This document shows positions 23,872 to 49,100 of a DNA stretch of 64,000 bases, piece after piece. Source of the stretch: Pleodorina starrii (Eukaryota > Chlorophyta > Chlorophyceae > Chlamydomonadales > Volvocaceae); NCBI GenBank assembly GCA_030267565.1, contig BRXU01000003.1, forward strand, positions 6,361,001 through 6,425,000, in the 5' to 3' direction. The notes beneath the pieces were generated by a model. That model made no database searches and was not told the DNA's origin. It saw only the letters and a program-made list of their open reading frames with translations. Position 1 is the first letter of the stretch. Every line of letters begins with the position of its first letter. The position numbers were made by a program, and so were the translations under genes.

Positions 23872-26800
23872 ATGTCTGATTTTGCTCAACCAGAGGTAAT
23901 ACCATACTGCAGTATGAGCGGCTACCAATACCCACGGCCGAGTTGTCGATGGGACGCGCTGCAACTTGACAGGACGCCTGCTATTTCGATTGTTGCTTGC
24001 TGCAGTATCTATGGCTGGTGGTCGTGGGCTCCTTTGCAGCTTTCGCCTTTGGGTGGGGCACCGGTAAGCGAGTGCAGTGACCAGTCGCGCCAACCGTCTG
24101 TCGCTTGTCTTCGCTCCAGCGCTTCAGCGCTCTTGATGTTCTGACATTGCAGGCTCAAACGACGTTGCCAATGCGTTCGGCACTAGTGTCGGCGCAAAGA
24201 CTCTAACACTCAAGCAGGCCGTCATCGTAAGTTGTCGCAAGCCTTTTACATTAGCTTCTGCAGGTTCTTTGCAATTCCTTGCCCGCGCTGTAAGGTTCAT
24301 GCCTCCGCTCTCGTTTCTTGTAGATTGCTGCGATTTTCGAGTTTGTCGGTGCCCTCGTCCTTGGACGTGTCTCGACAAGTACCATCGCTGGTGGCATCGC
24401 TCAAATCACCTATTTTCAAAGAGAACCCGAAATTTACGGTAAGTTCAATGGTAATAGGTGCACTGGTGATTGTGATTATGGCTTGCCGCCATCGTCCGTT
24501 GAAACCTCTAATCTTCCGTCCCTCCGTGCCTGTTGCTCTGCGCCGTCGCAGCGTACGGCATGATCTGCGCGCTGACTGTCGGCTTCGTCTGGCAGGCCTT
24601 GGCCTCCTTCTGGGAGCTGAACGTCTCCGCCACGCACAGCATCAGTAAGTGCTGTACGTCAGAATTATCAAGGGTAGTCACTGACTTGCATACCTGTCGC
24701 TCGGTGCTCCGTTAGGGTAGCTGTCACCCACACAGAAAACTATGCTCAAAAGAGGGAGCACCCAAACTGATCTTCTCCCGCTGTCCCCGCCCCCATCCGA
24801 AATTTTCGCAGTTGGCGCCATCATCGGTTTCTCGTTGGTGTACGGCGGCGGCCCCGCCGTTAACTGGGCCACCCCGGATAAGACCAGCTTCCCGCCGTAC
24901 AAGGGTGTGGTGCCCATCATCCTGTCCTGGTTCGTTTCGCCCGGTGAGCAGGTTATGCGCAGCACGACACTTGGGTCGCAATCGCGGTTGCCTCTTGAGG
25001 CTATCTGCGACCTCCCTCCTGACCGAGAACAGCACAGCGTTGCATATCCGGGCGTGGCACCGCCGCTGTCAGTCTTCCTTATGACCCGCATGAGACCCGA
25101 TCATGTATTAATCCCCCGTCGCCCGCGCTCGCCATCGCCCGCGCTCCCCGCAGTGCTCACCGGTGCCTGCGCCGCGCTCTTCTTCTTCGTCACCCGCACG
25201 CTGGTTCTGCGGCGCGAGAAGTCCTACCAGCTGTCCTTCTGGGTGCTGCCGGTCATGGTCCTCTTCACCTCCTGGATCAAGTGAGTTTTGTTGGTGGTGG
25301 TGGTCCCAACCGTTACTGTTGGTTTGGATTGGCGGGGTTGTGCCTGGGAGCCTCCGACCGCACATGTTGACACTGTTGCACGCGCTGCGGCTGCAGCCAT
25401 CTAAAAAAAAGCTGCGATCCTTCTGAATCATTCGGTCGACCACGTCGCGGTTTTCTTGAGCTCACTCGCTCTCCCTCGACGCGCCACTCCGTGACTCCCA
25501 ACCTCAGCATCTACTTCGTGTTCACCAAGGGCGCCAAGAAGACTTTCCAGTCTGATGGCGACGACTGGACGGACGGCAAGGCCGCCTGGGTCGCTGCCTG
25601 CTGCGCCGCCGGCCTGTCTTTCCTGACGATTGTGATCGTGCTGCCGCTGCTCAAGTGGAGGGCCGACAAGAAGTTCTCCCAGGAGTGAGTTCCTAGGCGT
25701 ATGCGGCCGGGACCGCGGCAGACGGGTTCACGCAGTCCCACGTTTGAGACATGTTCCACAAGTAGTCAAAAATGGGGGCACGCGAACCCCCGCGCAGACT
25801 ACGCCTTGTCGGGTGGCCACGCATGGAGTGTGCGCGCGGGGGTTGGGCTGTGCCCTGGTTGGTGGCTCTTCCTGGCGCTGACCCTCCGCTTGCCCTCTGC
25901 TTGTGTGGATCTGTGGCTGGCTGGCTGTTCTGCAGTACGGACAAGCAGCGCGAGGATGAGGAGGCGGCCAAGGCCAAGGCCAAGGAGGAGGAGGCCGATC
26001 GCACCGAGAGCGGCAGCAAGTTCATCAAGGCCATGTCGTCCCTGAAGCGTGCCGCCATGCACGGTGGGTGGTGTGCTGCTGGGCCAGGTTGCGCGCTCGC
26101 ATCGCACTTGAGTGGGGTCAAAAAAAGGGGGCTGGAGGTGCCGTGCGCGCTCCCCCTTCAGGAGCGCCGGCGCTGGCAATCTCGGGCTGTCACGGCAATC
26201 AAAAACCTTCAGTTGTCTGATGTCGTTTCTGGCTCGCTTCTGATGTCGCTTCTGGCTCTGCTGCTGCCGCCGCTTCTGCAGGCCTGGAAGTGGACATCCA
26301 CCAGGTGGTTGAGGAGGACCCCATTGTCGCCGCCATCCACGAGAACGCCGAGGTGTTCGACCCCAAGGCCGAGTACGCCTTCTCTTACCTGCAGGTGAGT
26401 CCGTGCCTGGCCAGCAGTGGCGGCTGACAGGGTTAAATCGATGGGGGGCTTCAGGACTCGGGGTTCCGCTATGGGCTCGCCGGTTTGTGCACCTCGCGAC
26501 TCGCGGCTTTTACCGTAACTTTCCATGTCCCATGCCCGCCTTTGCCTTTTCGTGCCGCGAAACGTGCGTCTTGTCTGACCTGCTCGTCCGTTCCTGTCCG
26601 CCCCCCGCAGGTTTTCTCCGCCATTTGCGTCATCTTTGCGCACGGCGCCGGCGAGGTGGGCTACATGGCAGGCCCGCTGGCCACCATTTGGTTCGCCGTC
26701 AAGACCGGCTCCCTGCCCTCCAAGGTCAGCGCCCCCATCTGGTGCATCCTCATCTCGGCCCTGGGCCTGGTGCTGGGTCTGGCCACCTACGGCTACAACG

Positions 26801-28323
26801 TCACCCGCGCCATGGGCACCCGCATGGCTAAGCTGTCGCCCACCCGCGGCTACGCGGCCGAGTAAGTGGGAAGGTCGAGGGAGGGAAGCACGTTCGTTGC
26901 CGTTCTCATTTGGCCCATTTGCGGCGGTTGGTGCGAAGCGGAATATCATTGGTGTCTGCGAGGCGCTGGTCCGCTGCCCCCGGGCTGTTAACGCTCGGTT
27001 CCGTGGTTGTTCGTCTGTGTCTCCAACCCCCATCTACCCTTCTGAGTGGCCCTAAAACCCGACACGTCAACTAACATCACACCCCCCCTACGTGGCTTGA
27101 TTGCAGGCTGGCCACCGCCACGATCATCATGATCGCCGCGCAGTACGGTCTGCCGACCTCGTCCTCGCAGTGCATCACCGGCGGCATCGTCGGCATCGGC
27201 ATGATGGAGGGCAAGTCCGGTGTCAACTGGATGTTCCTGGTGCGCCAGTTCGCGTCCTGGATTGCCACTCTGGTGCTCGTGGGCCTGTCCACTGCGGCGC
27301 TGTTCGCCCAGGTGGGTTGGGCGCCCGTGGCGGACCAGGCGGTGAACGGGCTCAAATGTGAGATTTGGATGGAGAAACCCAGTCCCAAATTCCAAATGGC
27401 TGGGTAATCGCAGTCAAAGCTCCAAGATTATGCGTCAGCCTTTGACCGGGATCGATCTTGTTGCCTGCCGCAGGGCGTGTATGCTCCTTCGGCTTCGTGC
27501 AACAAGGTTGTCGGCGTGTACGAGAACAACGTGATCGGAGCCGCCCGGTCCATCGCCCTCGACTTCAACTCCACCTTGTACTCGTTCCGCGCCTCTGCGG
27601 TGAGTCGGTGTCCGGGGTCCGATCGTTCCTAACCTGGCGCTTGGCCTCTGCAACCGTGTCGCCTGGCCAGGGTGCAACCCAAGCACCGGTCTGGGTACCG
27701 CTTTTGGGGGCTTGTGTACATGAGCGAATGCGCAGAGGCTGCGCTGGCAAGTGCTCGTGTCGAAATTCGAGACAGCTTGTGTACGCCTCTAATAACGTTG
27801 TTGCCATTTCTCTACGCCCCTTCTTGCGCTCCGCAGCAAGGCGGCAAGCTGCCGAGGCTGTCCAACTCTTCCTGGAGCAGCCTCAACAAGTCGGTCAACT
27901 CCTACCTAAACACCGGCAAGAAGTACTTGGATTCCAAGTCGACCGGCACCATCAAGCCCGAGGATGCCATCACCTACCTCTCGTCGTCGTTGTCGCTGCT
28001 CTCGAACTACAGGTGGGTCGAAACCCTTGATTCGGGCAGGAGCGCGGTTCCGTGTTGGGCCGGGTGAACGTGATTCGAGAGGGCGAAGAAGTCGGTGACG
28101 ATGCTTGATGTCATTTCCCGTTTCCCAACCCCTTGACCCCTTGCATGGCCCCCTTCCCTCCTCCCTTTCTCCGCACAGCATCATGACCCTCGGCCAAAGC
28201 GATGTCTTCGTGGGCGCCCCCAAGTGCCACGACGCCGCCAACAACGTCACCGGCGTGGCGTGCCCGGCGCCCAAGCCCCTTAGCAAGATGAGCCCTCCCT
28301 GGAACGCCACCAAGTGGACGTAA
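23872..28323 (+). CDS. PTB: PiT/Pho89-family phosphate symporter (PTB type)
   Basis: Fifteen exons: 23872-23895, 24006-24063, 24153-24226, 24324-24438, 24552-24644, 24812-24943, 25154-25280, 25508-25684, 25936-26063, 26282-26394, 26611-26861, 27107-27311, 27474-27599, 27837-28012, 28179-28323. Every junction keeps phase, giving 647 residues. It has two inverted PiT halves: N-terminal GSNDVANAFGTSVG and SATHSIIGAIIGFSLVYGGG, and C-terminal FAHGAGEVGYMAGPLATIW and GLPTSSSQCITGGIVGIG, each with flanking membrane helices (about 10-12 in all), separated by a charged cytosolic loop rich in K/E (exon 9). The C-terminal region adds a Ser/Asn-rich, probably extracellular, insert. The family imports Pi with Na+ (or H+) at the plasma membrane; algal PTB genes are typically induced by phosphate starvation. 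The exact paralogue cannot be told. Confidence 0.95.
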
Positions 28324-31300
28324 AACAATCGTTGGTGCACACTTCGAAAGTGATATCGTAAATGCATTCCCGCACAGGGGATTCCCAGGTTATCCCCCGC
28401 TGCTTGGGGGGATACTGGCGTCCGCCACTCGCGTGTGTCTGAACGTTGCATGAATGAATGAGTTGTTTTGATGCAGATGACGGGTGGCCGACAACCGGCA
28501 AGGACGTTGTTACCTGATTGTGGGGAAGGGTCAATCGCTAGGGGCTTTTGATATGATGGACGACGGCATTCTGCGTCATTGGGCATCTAAGTGCAGGATG
28601 GTTGTGCTGGGCTTGATGTCCACGCTTGCACACCTGGATGGCGTGAATGTCGGCTGTCTAATAAGGTGTGCTTGATGTACTGATGTCAAAGTGACTGCGC
28701 GACTCCGCGGCATGGCTGGACGCTGAGGGCCCTCAGACAGGGCCCTGTGGCCGCCTTAGCGAGGCAGCCCGGTCGTTTTCATATTGAAAGCGCGGGTGAG
28801 ATGTCGATCGTAAGGCGCGGCCGGATAAATTCGCACGCGGAGGGTATTGCCTGAATTGTGGTATCTTGTACGTACCCGAGGGTCGGGCTATCGTCCTGAT
28901 AAGTTGCCTGGTTTTGGCGCTGATGTTCTTTTCATTACATTCCTTAGAATGGCCCCGTTGGCTAGAAAACCCTAGAACGAAAATGGACGAGGATGCAGTG
29001 TAGTTGAGGGGCACGCGCGGTTCGCTGTTGTCTTCCGGCTGGTGACTCGAGAAGATGCAGGTTGGCTCGGTGGCGCATGGTGAAGGACAAGGTTGCGGCG
29101 AAGGGTAACTGCTGCCGATGATAAGTGAGGTTGTACCTCATGAAGATCATGAGCTTTCTGTAAGCAGTAGCCACAACGACAATGCCGTGCAAGTTTCTGT
29201 TGTCCGTACTTGGGACTGCTTCGAATGGACTCTTTCGTGGTGCGCCGTTTTGAGCAGCCTTTCCTCGTGACATGTGCCCTCCACACGGCACCAGGACCCC
29301 AGATTGTTTCTCCTTGCAGCCAGCCAAAGTGAATCACTTCAGCACTTGGCTCTCCCACATGTGAGTTTTCCCCTCCACCGCTAATATACTTCTGTGCGCC
29401 GCTGCAGATATGCAGGCTGCAGCGCCGCAGGATCCTACTCGAGCGATGAGTGTGGCTGTCAGCCAAGCCGCCCCGGCTGCTGGTGCCGGTGCCGGCTACG
29501 AACGTTGTCACACTGGAATCTGCCCGAAAGCACTTAACGTTACTTGATCAACGTTACCCGAAAGAACGTGGACTTCCCCTTAAACTCGGGCAAAAACCGA
29601 GGTTCTGCGAGGGAAAGCAATCCCTCGTTACAACGTTAACAAACCAGACTGGCATGGTGCACGGGTGCCACCTTCATACCAAGGTTCTTTCATTGCCCGA
29701 GCTCTCCCGGCGGTGGCAACCGTGGAATGTGACGTGCCGCGCGACCTGAGGGCTCAACGATCCGCACCCCACCCGTCTTCACGCAGGCAGACAGAGCAGG
29801 TGTGCGCCCGTCCTTCGCGACCCTCCGACCTCATGACGCAAGCAAAACGAAACGATTCAAATCTAACCAAACAAATGATGCCTGTGCTGAGGAATGTCCA
29901 TCACAGTGCTTCGTGAGGGGCAGACCAGGGGCAGCTGGTTTTGCGGCACTACTCCGCCAGCTAGCAAGCGGAGGCCCGTCCGGCCAGCAAGAGCGGCACC
30001 CCTTCCCGCAGCGGCGGCCGGCGGAGCGCCGCGTAGGACCCCACCGCTGCCCCTCCCTGTCAACTGACCCCCGTCTACGCACCGCTCGACGCAAGCGCAG
30101 ACGCCATGCACGCGCCCTGACCGCCAAGCTCGACGTGTTGAGCAACCATGAATCATCACACAGGGTCCACCACCATCCTTGGACTGCTTGCTTCAATGTC
30201 AACCGCCAATCACGGTCACCGCTACCCCTGAGTTCACCGCCCCCGCTGCCCACACCGTGGGCGCCTTTCCCTCCTGCTCTCGTACGTTTCGTGACCAAAC
30301 CGGCCGTTCCCCTGCCCCTTCCCCGCGCCCCAGCCCCACACCGCCCCACCCGCAAGCCCTGCTCCACACGTTTCCATCGCCCACCGCGCCACAACCTGTC
30401 CTCCGGTGCCCTCCGCTGGAGTCCCCGCCTCCCCAACCACACCCATTCTAAACCCACCTCAAGACACCACAATTCGCTACTCCACTCGCCATACAGTTTT
30501 ACCGAAGGCGCAGACTTTCCCATCAACACCGTAGGCTGTCGCCTGGCATCGTCCCTGGTCCGGGCCGCCACCAACGGCCAGAGGCTCTCTCCATCCGCCA
30601 TGTTGGGTGTGGCACAGGATGTGAGAGAGCCTGACCCCGCTCAGGCGCGGAGGATAGCTCCCTGCCCGTCAGAATGCTAAGGAATGTCGCACGACCCAAT
30701 CCTCCTGACAGTCGACGGCCCAGCGCCGTTTAGACGACAACATCTCACGCCACCTGCTGCCGACACAGCGCCACCCTCAAAACATGGAGACACAGCCAAG
30801 GCAAGACAAGGACAACCCTAGGACCACGATTCGACGTCACCGCCGCAATGGGCGCCGCCAGCATTCTCACCACACACTCAAAGTTGTAGCACGACCCCAC
30901 ACCCAACCACGGCTCCAGAAGTCCCCAGCGGTCGTCCTGCGAACGAGCAAGGCGGTCATGCCTGGCTTGTGCCGCACGCGACGCGACGCGCAGACGGGCG
31001 GGGGCGCGCGTACTGCAGCAGCCACGGTGTTGCGTGTGGTCGCCGCGTGGAGTTTGGATTCGGATTGGTTGGTTGACACTGTGAACCTGGGACGGGCGGG
31101 CTCCGACGCCCAGATTGCTACGATGAGCGCCCATGGGCCAGCCGACGTTTGTCGCGTCGCTGCTTAACACGACGCCTGTGTGACGCAGTGCAGTGCAGTG
31201 CGGTCCTCAACACCAGTGGCAGCACTACGTGAGGCTCCCACCTCCCAACCGTGGGCGACAGGCCGCTCTTTCGACGACAGAGCCTCCCGGCGCAGTGCGC

Positions 31301-32061
31301 GGACATCCACTCCCCGCTACAATACTACTGCCCGCCCAGTCCACTGTTGTCCCCTCTCCCCTGCCCTACTGCACATGGCCAAGAACGCAGCCACCGTATG
31401 CAATGCAGGTAAGCGCAGCCGAATCCCCAGCGCCAGGTAACTGTCCTCAAAAGTGTGCATGCATGCATGCGAATAAATAGGCAACCATGTAATGACGACA
31501 AGCGAGTAACAACACCACAAACCACGAACTAGACATTCCGTATCCCGCTTTCCGGCCGCGCTCCCTCGGCGCAGCTCGCGGCGCCGCACTTCTGGCTCAG
31601 TCAAAAGCTGCCGCAGTTCCCCCCGTGCCCTACGGGCCGGGCCCTGCTTGGATGCAATGGCGCTGCAGCGCATCGACTAGGTAACCGCCGTCCGCCGCCG
31701 TCGGCCTTGTACCCCGACCGCCCCCAATTCCACGCTCGCCACTACTGGTTGCTTCAGCCCTGCCCCCTTCCGTCCCCCCCTCACCCCTCAAGTTGCCCCG
31801 GCGCCTAGCCCAGCCCAGCCCAGCCCCCGTCTGCATGATCTCTGCGCCTTCCATGCACATGAGACATGACCAGTGAAAAATACTGACGCCTTGTTAAAAC
31901 ATCGCGAAGCATTCAAGTGCAGGGACGGTTAGGTATAGCAAAACGACGAGGAGCGAACCGCAACAGGCCGGGGGGAGGCGACGGAAAGCTGGTTGTTTCC
32001 CTCCGCCGCTGTCCGGCGCCAGCCGCGCCTCACCCCAGCTGCCCGACAGGACGACCCGCGC
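28324..32061. other. Convergent 3' UTR/intergenic region, no gene supported
   Basis: 3.7 kb between the stops of the PTB and kinase genes. The first + strand TGTAA is at 29159-29163. The interval includes a C-rich stretch (about 29930-30470) whose long opposite-strand ORFs show no domain or splice pattern. Two adjacent palindromes lie at 28723-28748. Confidence 0.4.
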
Positions 32062-44399
<12,338 letters not shown>

Positions 44400-46197
44400 T
44401 GCTCCTGCCGTGAAGCGGGGTCCAAAGCTCCCGATGACGACCCCTACTACATATTTCTAGCGCCTGGGTGGAGCACGCTCCCTCCCAAGACAGGGGCCTC
44501 ACCCAGACCAGGGAGAAAACCAAAGCAGGAAAAATCTACGAACAGGGCCTAACGTTTAATTTAGCAACCTGATTTCCCTTGAATGCTTAGTGCTTAGTAA
44601 GTTTTGTTTGCGCCTACAAGCCTGTGGACTTGACCAAAGAGATTAGAGTATTGCCGTACGAAACATTGTTGCAGATAGTATGTACACATCGAGGCGTCGA
44701 GAGTCATGCGCAATAATAAATAGATAGGAACGTCCCTAAATCCACAATACCAGGCCGGAGGCCCAAACTGGCAATGAAAACTACTCCCAGCACACTTTCC
44801 AACCGACAGTTACAACCTTTGTGCACCTCCCCCTGATCCCCTCCGCTGCCTGTTGTTGCCAAGGTCCACACCGCGGGCCTTGTACCCTCAAAACACGAAG
44901 CTTCACACGAGGCGTCGCAGCCGAAGAGGCTCCAGCAGCCGGGCCGGGCTTGCCTCGTACATCTCGACAATGTCCCGCCAGAAGAGGCCGCTGGAAGTTG
45001 TCACGCTGCGGCTTCGTTAAGCGTGATAATTAAGATCGCTCCTAATCTGCCTTGCAGCCACCGCGCCGCTCTTTCTATTCAGCGGCGTGCGGGCGAGGGC
45101 GGGCGCGGGAAAGAGGCGGTTTGCGCTGGTTTGCGCTTGTACCAACTGTTGGCGGCTTCCTTACGACGCGGTACCGACAAGAGGAACCGACTTTCGCATC
45201 GGTTGCTAGCCGTACAGGCTAGACGGATTGTTCACCCTAACCCAAGGGCACCCTCAGCTACTTGACGCCCACAACCGGGAGATGCAGAATGCTTCTCTCC
45301 CAGTTTCCTCGGGACTCCTCTACAATCTTCCGCTGTGGCCCTTCCGAAGTTTTAGAGAGTTGAGCTGCTCAGCGGGACGCGTGGTGTATGCGTGCAATAC
45401 TAGCTGCCGGCAGGGGTACATGTGCATTAAACTGCAGGGACGGTTCCTCCCCCCGCTGCCGATAGGCCAAGGAACGTGTCTGGCCGGGCGTGACGAGGTA
45501 CAACCCCCTTAATTGAAGGGGTTAATAAAAAACATGGCTACACAAGCAATTAGCGCCCTCGGTTAGCCACCAGCGGCCTGGCAAGCGACTGCAGGCGACA
45601 CGCATCCTCCCGGAGGTCAACCTTCCTGCACTGCGGTTCATTGACCTGGAGCGGCAGCCCAGTTCCGTATCCCGCTTGTGCGACTAAGCAGCGTCCGGGG
45701 TCGGCACCTCGAGTCCTGTCGAGTGGCCTTGAGACGCGAGACAAGGAACTTCCAACGAAGCACTTAACTTCTTGGTTTTGTTAGTATTGCTTGACAAAGA
45801 AATTCGTACGATTTGTCTGGAACGACCGCGACAGTGGACGGAAGCCGCGAAACAATGCTTGCAACACCGTCCGGAGAGTGACGGGTCGTCATGGCGACGG
45901 AGCCAACAAGGCTTTCCTCGACCGACAATGCAGACTCGCATCGGCACACGTTGACATAACAATTTCCCTTGTACTTTCGAGCGTCAGTCCTCATCTCAGC
46001 TTCCGGTTTCGTATAATTATACGAACGTGGTACGGCTTTCGACAGCACAAAGCCCCGCTGCTTTTCCTTTGCATGATTCTACATCAAGGACAAAGTTGAG
46101 TACCGTCTGCTTATCCGTACCGGTCAGGAATTTGAAGTGACGTGCAACCCGATGTCGATGCATAGCCTGTAGGCAGCAGCGGTGACGACGCGCAGTC
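44400..46197. promoter_or_regulatory. Divergent intergenic region between the receptor kinase and SBP genes
   Basis: 1.8 kb with lower GC and no supported ORF. It must contain both promoters. It carries an 18-bp palindrome at 46008-46025 and a hairpin at 45502-45523 (AACCCC...GGGGTT) directly followed by an A-rich run. Confidence 0.4.
46008..46025. promoter_or_regulatory. 18-bp perfect palindrome upstream of the SBP gene
   Basis: TTCGTATAATTATACGAA is perfectly self-complementary and lies about 170 bases before the SBP start codon. A dimeric protein-binding site is possible; no matching factor is known to me. Confidence 0.5.
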
Positions 46198-49100
46198 ATG
46201 TCAGGGCCGCGTGTGAGGCGGAGGATTGAGGAGGAGGCGCGGGCAGAGGAGGCATGGGCTTTGGACGACTACGACTGGGACCCGATTACGTGCATTGCAC
46301 GCAAGAGACGAATGGTGGCACCAGGTCGGCGGCATGGAGGACTGGATACAATTTGCTGTTTTGGGGACACGGTGCATCGTGCCAGCTGTGTTTGCCTCGG
46401 CACGGTGCCCCGCTTGGCTAGCACCCTTGCATGGGCGGCATGCATGCGGGTCTGCCACTCGAGGCAACCTTAGCGCGATGGTGCTCTTGCCGCACGACTG
46501 CGTACCCATATGGGTGCGTACCCAAACGGCCTTCCCCTATAAAGGGAAGTTGTCATCCCCCGCACGCGCAGGCGAGGCGACGGTGTCGACCGACGCGGCG
46601 CTCTCCGCCATGCGACACGTGTTTCTGGAGGCAGCCCCGTTCCAGGCAGCTGCTGAAAACCCCAGCCTCGCGTCCCTGCCCGTTCTGGAAACCGTCGACC
46701 GAACGGACGCCGAGCCGGCGACGGTGTGCGAGGTGAGCCGCCGGCAACAGAGGCGGCAGGGGCAGGGCCAGGGGCAGGGACAGCGGCAGGGGCAACAACA
46801 GCGGCAACGACAGCGACACGGGCAAGGGCAGGGGAACCAGCTTCGTATGTCAAGCTTCACCATAGGCGCTCACAAACCTGCTTGTACCTTCCCTTCTGTC
46901 GCTCCCATCCACGTCCCGTGTCGCTGATTCCACAAGGCGACTGTCAAGTTCCCACATGCGCCGCCCTGCGGGCGCTGCCTTATAAGTTATAACCACCACA
47001 TAAGATAGGGTGCACCTTCGGCGGTACCGTGCGACAGTCGACGTGCGGGGCCTGGTCCACTTTCCTCTCGACGCCACGCTCTCACGTGCGCAGGTGGTGG
47101 GCTGCGGCGCCAGCCTGGAGGGTCTCAAGCGCTACTACGTGCGCATGCGCGTCTGCGAGCGGCACCTGCACGCGCCGGCCATCGTGGTAAACGGCGTCGT
47201 GTCGCGCTTCTGCCAGCAGTGCGCCAAGTTCCAATTCGTGGGCGAGTTCTCGGGCAGCAAGAAGTGAGTGCAGGCGAGGGCAGCGGAGTGCGGGCCTGAA
47301 GTGCAGGCCGGGCCGCGCCGGACGATGCCACTTCCACCTCTCTTGCACCGATTCCACTTTTCCTTACCGCCTCGCCGCAAGCAGCAAAGCTTTCAGGTGC
47401 TCTCCATGCTCTCCGTAACCCGCTTCTCACCCCGCTCCGCTGGCGACGCTCCGCTCGCTGCCCTCGCCGCTCCGCGCCCCGGCAGGAGCTGCATAGCCAC
47501 CCTGGAGCGCCACAACGCGCGCCACCGCGCCAAGGTCCTGGCGCGCATGCAAGAGCAGCATGACGGCGATAGCGACTCGGCGCCACCGGCCGGTGGGCGG
47601 GCCAAGGGCCGACCCAGGGCCGCCGCCGCCGCTGGCCGGCGCAAAGCCGGCCAGCCGCTGGCGGCGGTCGCCGCCGCCGCCGCCGCCGTCGGGTGCCTGG
47701 CGACGGAGCGCACCGACTCGGGCACCTCTGGCGCCGGTACCCCGGACGGTTTCGGCTGGGCGCCGCAGCCGCAGGGTCAGGCCTTGCACGGGTTCCAGCA
47801 GCTGACGATGGACTTTGGCGCCGGCGGCGGCGGTGTCGGCGGCGGCGGCGGCGTATACGCTGCCGCGGGGCAGGGCCTAGCGGCGGCGCCGCCGCCCGGC
47901 GTGCGGTCGCTCAGCGCCGGCGTGCCGGTGCTCTCGGCGGAGGCGACCGCGCCCTCCAAGCCGGCGAGCCCGCACGTCCCCGCGAACGTGTGGGACGGCG
48001 CCAGCAGCTCCCTCCTGGAGTTGCCGCCGCGGCCGCTGGTGACGACGGGAGGCAACGGCGTCGTGTCGACGGGGGACCGCGCGCTGACGGCGCCGGCCGA
48101 CGGCGGCGGCGGCGCCGCTGCGGCGGAGCTGCCAGCCCAGCACCTGCCGCACGCCGCGAGCATGCCCTCGTGGCAGCTACAGCAGCAGCAGCAACACCAG
48201 CTGCTCCTGCCGTACGATGTACGAAGCGGCCTGGAGGCCGTACAAGGTCAACTCCTGTCGGAAGCGCCCGGCGGCAACGGGATGCACGCGGGGAGTGCAC
48301 GGCAAGCCGCTCCCATGCCGCCAGGTGCGTGGCACCACCACCACCACCACCACCACCCGCAGCTTGCGCCGCCTGGTTTGCCTGCCGACGCGACGCCGCG
48401 CAGCCAGGCCGCCGCCAGTGGCGGCAGCACGCCAAGCGCCTCGAACGGGCAGGGCACGTCCGGCACCGACACCTCTGAGGCGAAGTCTTCGCAGGCGACC
48501 GCCCGGCAGGCCATGCAGGCAGCCGCCGCCGCCGCCGACCGTGCGTATCCTGGCGGCGGCGGACTGTACGGCAATGAAGGCTTGCAGCAGCAGCAGCAGC
48601 AGCCGGAGGCATCCAAGTCCGGCGGCAGTCACCAATCGGACGCGGAGCCGTGCGGTAGCAGCGGCCGAGTGGTCGCCACGAACGCAGCCTCGCCAATGCT
48701 GTCCCAGGATGAGGGCGTGTCGGCCACGCGCGTCAGCGCCAGCGGCGGCCGCATGGGCAGCGGCGGCAGCGCGTTCGTTGACGCCAGCGCGCCGCCGCCG
48801 CGGGCGGCGGACGACGTGGCGGCGCGCATCAGCTGCATCATGCAGGAGCTCTGCCCGCTCATTGAGCAGTTCAAGAAGGAGGTGACCCAGGGGTCGGTCA
48901 TGGGTCAGCAAGAGAGCGCCTTTGCCGCCGCCGCGGCGGCGGCGGCGCCGCCGCCGCTGCTGTTGGCAGTGGCAGGGCCGACGGACACCGGCGGCATGGC
49001 GCGCGACCACGAGGGGTCGAGCTCCTTGTCTCCGCTGATGGACAACGCCGTGGCGATGATGCAGACGGCGTCGCAGCTGGCTGCCTCGCTGCAGCAGTCC

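Noticed and set aside
29536..29556. AACGTT...AACGTT repeats as possible transposon ends
   Set aside because: The arms are only six bases long, with no target duplication or transposase frame nearby.
29831..30601. 256-codon minus-strand frame in the PTB/kinase interval
   Set aside because: Composition is that of GC-rich noise (Arg/Gly/Trp), with no splice continuity or recognisable domain.
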